Of a stretch of 64,000 bases of DNA, positions 55,691 through 64,000 are shown one piece after another. Numbering within the stretch: position 1 is the first letter of the stretch; every line of letters starts with the position of its first letter. The DNA is taken from NCBI RefSeq assembly GCF_001411555.2, contig NC_049901.1, forward strand, positions 33,552,838 to 33,616,837. Reading direction: 5' to 3'. Below the pieces are notes generated by a model that made no database searches, had not been told where the DNA came from, and saw nothing but the letters and a program-made list of their open reading frames with translations. The translations under genes were made by a program, and so were the position numbers. This DNA comes from Juglans regia (lineage: Eukaryota > Streptophyta > Magnoliopsida > Fagales > Juglandaceae).

Positions 55691-57959
55691 TTGTTTTCGT
55701 GGAATCGCTATATGAGTATCTATATCTATTCCCAAAAATCATTCTTATGAGACATCGCTAAGAGCTTCATATGGGTAGAGAGAGTCCAAAGTGCTACTAT
55801 GCTTGACTAAACCACTAAAAATCACAAAATACTACATAAAATAATCAGTTTGCATGAAAACTTAGAAATCGATATGCATGCTTTTGGACTTAAAACAAAG
55901 TAACTAGATCCTTGATTTTCATATAATAACTCTTGAAAGATTACAACCGTATACCAAACATTCAAGCACTAACTATATCTATGCATTAAATGTAGCATGT
56001 CATAGCAAAAGTTTCATCCAAACAATTTATCAAACTCGAGAGAGCCTTTAGATTGAGTTTAAAATAAATTCTTGCATGCTCATCATCATTCCAGCAAAGA
56101 TCTAAATTATAAATCTTCAAAAACTTATTCTAAATATATATATATATATATCTAAGCTTTAAAAATAAGATTTTCAAATATCATAGCCATTGAGTAAAAA
56201 ACCTAAAGTTAAAATCACAACCAAAATCAAACCAAAACTATTTTGAACCAATTGGTTTCTAACACTTTGAAATCATGCAAAACTCTTTTATAAAATCCTA
56301 ACATGCTTGAAGCATACTATAAACGTGCATAAAAACATGTTAACACTTCATCCTATCGCGTTATACCCAACATTTCAGCAAAAAACTTCATAAAACTACC
56401 TACCAAAACTCTCAACACCAAACCTTTCAACCAAAAACAATAGCTTTCATCCATCAAACCTTCAAGAAAAAATTTCAACACACACCCAAGTAAACTAGAC
56501 TCAAAATTAGATAAGAAGAGATTAGAGCCAAAGAAAATACTCATGAGGGGCTAGAATGAAGAAGCAAAATTGCCTAGAAAAGTTCCTCTCAAGCTCTCTT
56601 GGTTTTCTCTTGGAAGAAGGATGAAAAATGTGCAAGTGTGCCAGGCAAATGGAGGAACGCATGGGGTAATAGGAAGGGGCTACCATTGGTGGGTGAGTGA
56701 GTGACATTTGAGGTAAATTTGACGTCTGAAAAGAAAGGAGAAGGCTGAAGGGAAAGAAAGGCTAACTTTTCTGCTGCTGCAGCTAGCCGAGTGGGTGAGG
56801 CTTGTGTTGTCGAGTTTGATTGCCATCAAGAGCACTATTTGGGGCTGATTGTGAGGTGGAATGGCAGCCATGGTATGGTCTTATAAGGATGGAGAAACTT
56901 GTTCAAGAAGCTTGGGTAAAGAGATGGTTTTGGTGGGACTAAAATGGGCTAACTGAAATGCATCTAGTTTAGGGTTTAGTTAGGGTTTTAGTCATAATTT
57001 TGTTCAAATGCATCTTTTCTTTGTCAAATATAAGTACCAAGATGTAAGGGAGTGGGTGAGGGTGTAAAATTGTGTAATTGAGTTGTTGGTTGCATGTCGA
57101 AGTGATTTAACCAAGTGAGAAAACACTTAGTCACAATCGGCCCTGTTTAGGGTTTAGAGACCATTTAGGGTTTTGGCTTCCTCAAAGGGTTTAGGGTTTA
57201 GGCTTTCTTCCAATGGTTTGGAGTTTCATTAGGTTTGAGACCCTCTTTTGGTTGACCAAATACGGTTTGGTTAGATGGAATAGTGATTGGTGTAAGAGAG
57301 CATGATGATAAGCTTGTTTAACAGTCTATCTCTTGCACAATTTGTCCTCCCTTTGACAAGAGTCCTAGGGTTTCAAGTAAATGGCAAGGATTGTGTCATG
57401 TGTCCAACTAAAAATTTTTCTAGTGATCCTAAGCGTATTTAGACATCCTACATGGCAATTTGACAACTGTTTGAACCAGTTGCCATGCGGCGCTCTTCCA
57501 AAGGGTTACTATTCACCCAAAAAACTAGAGATTTTTTATTGCACCATAAAATCCTAAATATTCATGACTCTAATGGTGTAATTCATTTCGTAAACTTATA
57601 CTCCTAAGTGCCTTAGTTAAATAGAAAGGACACCATATTGGATCGAGATCTGACTACGCAAACGGACTAAAACCTAATCAATTACTCAATTTTTTAAATC
57701 CTTTCGGGATCTCACTATATTTCAAAGGTCTAAAAAAATTCATCTATCAAATTTCTTTCAGGTCGTTATAGAACCTATACTTGATATTTGACGTCATTGA
57801 ATCAATAAGAACAAAAGTCATTTCTATAAGTGAATATCAGTGACAAATTCATTTGACAGTAAAAAAAACTTATAATCATTGCAGTTCAGTTCAATACATC
57901 ATATCTATCAACATATTAACTCAAAGTCTCTACTTCGATAATCAAGATGTATCATCATA
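55691..57959. other. Unassigned stretch between LTR-like copies, with telobox words
   Basis: The left half is AT-rich with a (TA)n tract near 56140. Between 56970 and 57210 TTTAGGG occurs about six times (AAACCCTAA on the minus strand), interspersed with other sequence. Short minus-strand frames (56353-56871) are Ser/His/Pro-rich and not convincing. ATCCCGAAAGG on the minus strand near 57695 recalls gypsy LTRs, so this may be another LTR inserted here. Confidence 0.35.
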
Positions 57960-59403
57960 GTTAATGTGAGGATTTTGTCGGCGATTGAGGACAAACCACC
58001 TTCTGCGGGCAAAGGGAAGGCAAAGAATAGAGGCTTTCCTTAGCAAGTGAAAGGCAAAGATGATCTTCCATCATTGGTTGTGTGAAAAATGAGGGGGAGA
58101 GGTCTGCAGAGTGCAACTAGCCCAAACGGAAGAAGAGCGGCACCATATAAAAAGCCTGGCAAATACATCTTAGCATAAGGTGTAACAAATGACTTTTCAT
58201 CCTGTGTCGGGCGAGCAAAGATGTGGGCAAGAAAGGTTGATAGCTCAGATGAACGGCCAGGTACGAGCCTAAGGAGAGCAACGGTAAAGGACAAGAGCCA
58301 TGCAGATGTATCAGCTTTTCAGGATAACACGAAAACACTCAAAGGGTAGAATTGCCCTACATCGAAGCTCACACTCCATTTGAAATGTCATGTCTGGAGT
58401 GGGTCTGTATGGAAAAGGCTACGACTCTGCAAGTTATACCTTCTGAACCTAAAGGTATGGTCTAGCTCTACGTGGAAGGCTCATACTTGGGAAAGGATTG
58501 TAGATTGGACGTAAAGCAAGCCGCAGAAACATGTGTGCCTTGTCCCGTCAGCCTATCTCTGTCATCGTGTAGAGGGATGGATGAGGCTAAAGGGCTCCTA
58601 TTCAAGCACATAAGAAGTCAGAATGGCGTCAAAAGGAGACCTAACGATACCACCCTATAAATGACTTAAGGTAAAAGTCAAAATCTTACTTTTGAGATCG
58701 TAAAATGTTGGATCTTTTTCAAAGTTGGAACCTTTAAAGAAAGAAAGTTACTTCAAGAGAGCGACGGAGAGAAGAGGCAGAGCAACGCCAGCACTTCCGT
58801 AGTATTTCCAAGTAGGTTAGCTTCTAAGACAGTGTTGAGAAATGTGGAGTAAATGTTATGGGTATGTCGTGAAATTTGCATTGCATATTCTATAAACTTT
58901 CCCTTTTTATTCATGACATAATAAATATTTTCCTTCATTATGTTTATAAATATCTTTACTTCGAGACTTTGAGATCTTGATTAGATATGTGAATGATTTG
59001 GGTTGGTGATATGGTGATTCCGAGTGTGTGTCTTATCATGTGTTATTCATTAAGGATTCTCTGGGCCATTCCTGCGACTTATTGCCACTAATGTCATACG
59101 GGAAGGAGAATACCCCAGGCATATCATATGTGGTGTCTTCGAGTTGGTTGGTCGTATTAATGTATTCCCTGGTGCAACATGTATATCCTTCAGTATGTGA
59201 ATGAATGATTTGAAACAGGCAAATCAACTTGGATGTTGGTAGGGTGAGAGTGATTTCCCAAGCCGAAAGGTGAAGTGATTTCCTCTACTTGTCGTTTTAT
59301 GTGATGAGATTTATATGATGAGATTTTTATGTGATGAGACTCTATATCATGTGATACAATGAGTTTTACAAACTTGAGAAGATGGTGATTCCTTGCCTCT
59401 GTG

Positions 59404-59439
<36 letters not shown>

Positions 59440-59600
59440 ACTCGAGTTTTGCACAAAGGATGATTCCACGCCATGCTTATATACTTGTGTTTTAGTCAGA
59501 TGGTGATTTTCATAACTATAAATGCACGTGTTTTGCTCAGAGGGTGATTTCTCGTCACGCACAAATATGTGTTCATAGATCTTTTACATGAAAATACATC
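57960..59600 (+). repeat. LTR-like repeat, copy 3
   Basis: Related to copies 1 and 2 as described; the end after 59000 contains GGTGATTCC-type repeats and a (TG)n microsatellite (59407-59438). CCCTATAAATGAC at 58652 and AATAAATATTTTCC at 58918 are candidate promoter and polyadenylation signals. Confidence 0.65.
59407..59438. repeat. (TG)n microsatellite
   Basis: An uninterrupted TG/GT run of about 16 units inside LTR-like copy 3. Confidence 0.95.
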
Positions 59601-60111
59601 ATCACATACATTGTCATCTTATTAGGAGTTTTGTCATAGCTCTAGGTTCATGAACTATAATACAAATATACTTCGCATAGTAGCATCAAATCTTCACAAT
59701 GAACCAATCCACTTTGATTGTCTACCATATTTCACAGTTTGCAAGATCCTATGTCTTGAAAGTCCTAACATTAGGTTTCTTTGGATAAGGAAGTCAACCC
59801 TTAGCTCTAATATATAGGATATTTACGTAAAAGCAAACTTAAATATTCATGCATTGGTACAAAGCCTGACAAAACTCTTTTTAATTCAAAAAATGCTAAA
59901 GATGCAAATATACAAAAGTCAATAATCTGAAAAGATATCAACTTATCAAAACGAACTCAAAAGACCAAAAAATGAAATACTTTTGTGTCACTAATAATCC
60001 GTCACCAAAAGATATGTCTAGTGAAAGCCAGTACCTTAAAAATGTCGTACTTGAACTCACTACAGATACTCGATTTAACTTGGGTCCACTTCAAATAAAA
60101 ATTGGATGAGA
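59601..60111. other. Intergenic DNA, nothing recognised
   Basis: AT-rich sequence with no open frame of note. A CACTAATAATCCGTCACCAAAAGA stretch near 59980 recalls CACTA subterminal words but is too short to assign. Confidence 0.35.
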
Positions 60112-61616
60112 GCAGGATTGTTCATCCAGGCCAAATTTTTTTCCAGCCCAGTTCGAAATTCGGATAACCACCCTAGTGCCAAAATGACACCATTTTGGTT
60201 TCCAAAACGAAGTCGTTTTGGCATTGCCATTCCCCATTACGCAAATTGTAGAAAAACACACACACACACACACTCTCTCTCTCTCTCTCTCTCTCTTTCT
60301 CTATCGTTACGCAGATTGCAGAAACCCTAGCCTCCCTCCCTCTGTGACGCCGTCATCCCTGTCATCCTTAGAAACACTATACCTCTGCTGATCGAAGCTC
60401 AGTTCCTTGTGGCCTTCGTCTTCCACTTTTTCACTCTATCGTCGACTTCTACAACCCAAAGTTAGTTTTTCTCCATTTCACACACACTCTCTCTTTGTAT
60501 TGGTGCTATTATCTCGATTTGGGTTGTGAGAAAACATTGTGTTTGAAATGGGTTCTCTTCTTTATTGTGCTGCTATGGTGATGTGCTATGTATAACTGAA
60601 TGTGTTTGGGAATCTGATTCTACTGTAGTGATGAATGAAAATGATTATTTATTTGTTTGATTGTTTATATAATGCATGGTAAATCTATACTCAAAAATTC
60701 GGCCCAAATGTCATGAATGGTGATTATAGCAAAGGAATATAATTACATTAAGAAAGTGGAAGCCTTTTAGTATTTTTTTGCTATAGGGATAGTCACATTA
60801 AGATACAGTTCCAGAAAGAAGAAAGGGCAAGAAATGGTGATGATGAAGAACAGGAAGAATAGGGTTTTTTTGGGTTTGGTTTAGAGGTAATAAGTGTCTT
60901 GCTTTGCAGGAAAGTGAACGATGCTCTAAAGCTTTTGTTCTTTTGGTGGTGGATTATAGGAGTCATTTTGTATTTGGAAAAATAAGTTGCAAGGGATTCA
61001 TTGAAAAATCATGGATTTTGGGGGATGGGGGTGTTAAGAGCCCTGCCTTTGGATTGGGGGGGTTGTACCATGTTTTGTTTGGTGTAATTACAAACCCTTC
61101 TCTTTTCTATTATATGGCATTACTAGGTGCTCTATAGCAAGTTTTGTCCCTGAAAATTGAATCCCAACCTGTCTACCCAACAATATTGCCATCCAGTAAT
61201 AATAACAGAGACTTCTTTTTGAGTCCTAAACCTCTCCTTCCGTCGATAAATATTTTTTTTTCCCATCACCTGTGGTGGCATGGCATTGCTTATGAGGGTG
61301 AAAACAACTTAGCTTCTTCGAGGGATTTGACTTTCTATATATATCTAACGGACAGTCGGTATAAGAATTAATTGCAGTTGATAGAAGTAATACTAGCAGC
61401 ATTTTAGTTCAATGAAAAAACATAAAGGCCCCTTCTTCTTCTTCTTTTATATTTAATATATAGTTAAAATAATATCTTTATAACCTAATTACGTTGAACC
61501 CTTTGGTATCATTTTTAATATTTTAGTGATTCATCAATTCATGAATTTTTAATATTATTCATTAATTTTATTAAAAGACTCCACCACCACAAAGATATAT
61601 ATATATATATATGTGT

Positions 61617-61647
<31 letters not shown>

Positions 61648-62762
61648 CCATTTTCCTGCATGGATTCTAAACTTGACCGGTTTGCACTTAGAGCTGAAAA
61701 CGTTTATTTCATGGGTGAGAATTTCCCCTGTTACTACTTCTTATCATTTTGGGTTAGGTGCAGAAAATAAGAATGACCTAAAAAAGATGAAATCATATGA
61801 AATGAGGAAAAACAAAAAAACAATCAAAACCTGAAAATAAATAACTAAAAATTAAAACCCAAGAAAAATGAGAAAAAAGTGGCATGCCACAGTGTCACAT
61901 GGATGTTAGACCTCTGTTAAATTATTTAGTCCAAATCTGACGGAGGTTTTTTTATTGATGAATATAAAAAAAAGAATTGATCACGGGAAAGGGGAAGTAA
62001 AATGCATAAAATGTTTTAAATGTGATATATATATATATATATATATATATGAGTACTTGGTCTACCATGTATTATGTCTTGTTCGTACTTTGTTAATTAA
62101 CGAGGAATTAAGTTGTTATTTAGTTCCCCTAACCAAGATTGCATTAAAACTAAACACATTGCCTCCAGTTACTTCTCACCGCTGCTTTAATTTAGGCAGT
62201 ATGTGTGTTTGGTTATGTATTTGTTGTGTTTGATTATTTACTATATTGTGTTTGGTCGTCTTTATTACTCAATAACATATGGAATAAGATTTTTTGAGTT
62301 TTAATGTCAGTACAATCCAAGAGGTTGGTGGTGATTCCTCTTCTATTCCAGTGGATGTGGAGGAGCATGAGAGTTTTCCAAACCCTTCATCCATATATGC
62401 ACAACACCCTACCCATTCCATCTCACATTTACCCAAAAAATCCAAAAAAATACCTAGTCACCAACCGGTAGTTTGGGAATACTTTACTAAAATGCAACAT
62501 ATTGACCACGATAACCCAAAAATTCAGTGCAATTATTGCACTAAGCTATACAATTACTATTACAGGAATGACACTTCATCTATAATACACCACCTCCAGA
62601 ATGCATGTGAAACTTCCTATTTTAGAGTTAAAGGAGTTGGAAAAAGTCGATCATCTAGTGTTAAGAGGGATGCGGAGGAAAGAGTGTGTAGCCCACAATG
62701 TAACACTCGTCCTTGTAGTGGGACTTTAGAAAATGAGATGGGAATTACTGATTTTTTTTTTT
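60112..62762 (+). mobile_element. hAT transposon, left part, cut by an LTR-type sequence
   Basis: The left end CAGGATTGTTCATCC, the ACCATTTTGG..CCAAAACGAAGTCGTTTTGG inverted words at 60193-60221, a (CA)n(CT)n leader, and AAACCCTAGCC near 60322 look like the 5' region of a plant hAT element. A long intron-like stretch (about 60480-62310) follows, then a BED-finger exon. No right end is visible because another element starts at about 62763. Confidence 0.6.
60255..60302. repeat. (CA)n(CT)n microsatellite in hAT leader
   Basis: A CA run passes directly into a CT run, a pattern usual for plant 5' leaders. A frame through it (60106-60330) is an artefact of the repeat. Confidence 0.9.
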
Positions 62763-62764
62763 AA
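62311..62764 (+). pseudogene. hAT transposase BED-finger exon, truncated
   Basis: The frame is open from before 62294, but an acceptor TCAG at 62307-62310 probably starts the exon, since there is no in-frame ATG. Residues encode VVWEYFTKMQHIDHDNPK, CNYCTKLYNYYYRNDTSS, then IIHHLQNACE, a BED finger, and DAEERVCSPQ. It stops at a T-run where the LTR-type sequence begins; the catalytic core is absent. Confidence 0.82.
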
Positions 62765-64000
62765 AAAATTTCCATTTCCTTCCCAAGATATGAAAGGTTA
62801 TAAGTGTAAGATAAAAACCTACTCTATAAGTTAAATGAGAGTTTGCAGCGGAAATCTTTAAATTAAAATAAAAGTTCTTTTACAAAATTACCGTTTCATA
62901 AGTTACATAAAACCCGCATAGGCTTCAGTCACTATTCCCTTGGGCCATGGCTGTCCTGATGCTTTTTCCTTACTTTGTCCCTAGGAGGGGGAGGGACATA
63001 AATAAAAACTAAAGTGAGTCGAATACTCAATAAGTATTACTTCATATAGTCAAAATATGCTAACATAGGTTTTCAATCATGCATTCACATTTATCTACAT
63101 ACTTTACATAAGCATTCATTTTATTTAAAACATTACAAGGTGAGGCTTTTCTTTAAAAATATTTTCATTTTATAAAACATTTCTCACACCTCGTATTTTC
63201 ATTCATAAACAAAATAAAGCATACATTCATTCATTCATTCTTTTCACTTTTCCTCTCGCCGATACACACTATTATACCACATGTGTTGGGGTTAGAGGTC
63301 TTTTGGACCTGGATTCTGCCTATGGCCACAAGTTGGGAATCTCTTTCAGTCAGGGGGTAGCACTAGGTGCACGGCCAGTACTACTTACTCGTCATTGCAA
63401 TATGCCCAATCATTTGGTACTCATTCATTCAATCATGGCCGTTACGTATTTTTATACATTAAAACATTCATTTATTTCCTTTCCTTTCATTTCATTCATT
63501 CAGTCCTTTCCTTTTCATTCCTTTGATCAGTCCATTCATTTCATAAAGATCGTTTAAAAGCATAAGCTTGAACCTCAACATTTAAAACATCCTTTAAAAT
63601 CATAAACATGATCATCATCGTAAGCATAAGTTCGTGGCATCATTTAAAATCGTTTCATAGCCTCGTTTAAAATCCCTTTCATAGCCTCAGTTAAAAATAC
63701 ACTTCCATCACGTCACTTTTCATATCATTTAAAAGCATTGAGCAAAAACCTTAACATTTCATTTCATCATTTAAAATAAAGACAGTAGTTACTACATATA
63801 CTATCCATTCACATGCATACAACTATTACTTTGGGTGCATAAATAGGGGTTGCCAAAGAAGGCCTTTACATACATATACCTTTAAACACTTATACTTAGC
63901 ATACTTTCATAAACATCATTTCATTTCATTTCATAAAGCATTATAAAGAGAAACTTTTCATTTTCATTTCATATCATTTGGAAAACTCTAAAAGAGTATG
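62765..64000 (-). mobile_element. LTR-type sequence, inverted relative of 27.2-28.5 kb
   Basis: Read on the minus strand it matches 27210-28560 in order: CATACTCTT.TAGAGT, GGCAACCC.TATTTATGCA, GCAGAATCCAGGTCCAAA, GTGCTACCCCCT and TGTCCCTCCCCC. It runs off the right edge. The ATTC-rich frames within (for example 63303-63557) are composition effects. Confidence 0.65.

Noticed and set aside
60106..60330. A plus frame running through a microsatellite.
   Set aside because: It encodes HTHTHSLSLSLS through (CA)n(CT)n; it is leader sequence.
63303..63557. A plus frame of 84 residues at the right edge.
   Set aside because: It is the antisense of the LTR-type repeat and rich in CATTCATT words.
1..64000. 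CRISPR arrays, bacterial operons, plasmid origins, phage genes.
   Set aside because: Nothing of the kind is seen; direct repeats are transposon-related and all recognisable proteins are plant or plant-element proteins.

Overview
This window reads as a repeat-dense, gene-poor stretch of a woody eudicot nuclear genome. The support is a plant AP2/ERF gene with plant promoter motifs, plant-type Ty1/copia, Ty3/gypsy (Athila-like), LINE, CACTA and hAT elements, AT-rich intergenic DNA and telobox/AAACCCTAG motifs. Several short repeats look like those I associate with Fagales (walnut, pecan and relatives); that placement is an impression, not a result. I saw no CRISPR array, rRNA gene, convincing tRNA gene or prokaryotic operon.

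Layout. 1-2032 is the right end of a CACTA (En/Spm) transposon carrying an uninterrupted 394-residue plant-transposon protein between clusters of the palindrome ACGTTCGAACGT. 2538-3566 is the only clearly intact host gene, a small intronless DREB/ERF factor of the ERF017/ERF018 type with a compact stress-type promoter. 3567-13983 is mostly AT-rich intergenic DNA with small elements: a 513-bp hAT-type element with 8-bp target duplication, a 227-bp Mutator-type MITE with a perfect 9-bp duplication, a foldback MITE and copies of an AT-rich dispersed repeat.

13984-38584 is a nest. A decayed copia reverse transcriptase (minus strand) was split by a 23.3-kb CACTA element (14464-37804, target duplication TTG). 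That element holds a spliced Transposase_24-type gene and a DUF4218/DUF4216 transposase remnant on the minus strand, and a broken copy of the 394-residue protein on the plus strand. A LINE (15978-22380, duplication GAATGACC) landed inside exon 3 of the Transposase_24 gene. A hAT element carrying a piece of a host membrane-protein gene (16091-19564, duplication ACCGTGGT) then landed in the LINE tail. An Athila-like gypsy element (about 23158-33440) lies further right and is itself interrupted by a 5.2-kb LTR-type sequence. A 720-bp hAT-type element sits 52 bp beyond the CACTA end.

41029-51163 is a second nest: a minus-strand copia element (239-bp LTRs, duplication CCGCT) split by a plus-strand copia element (41413-46050, duplication GGTAA). 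It also contains a GGGTC-rich insertion with a fragment of an NF-YB histone-fold gene. 51164-59600 holds tandem and inverted copies of LTR-like repeats. 60112-62762 is the left part of another hAT element with a BED-finger exon, cut by an LTR-type sequence that runs off the right edge in the opposite orientation to its relative at 27.2-28.5 kb.

Functionally, only the ERF gene is likely to act for the plant. The rest documents repeated rounds of transposition, with exact target duplications that give a relative order of events, and two cases of host-gene fragments carried by DNA transposons.
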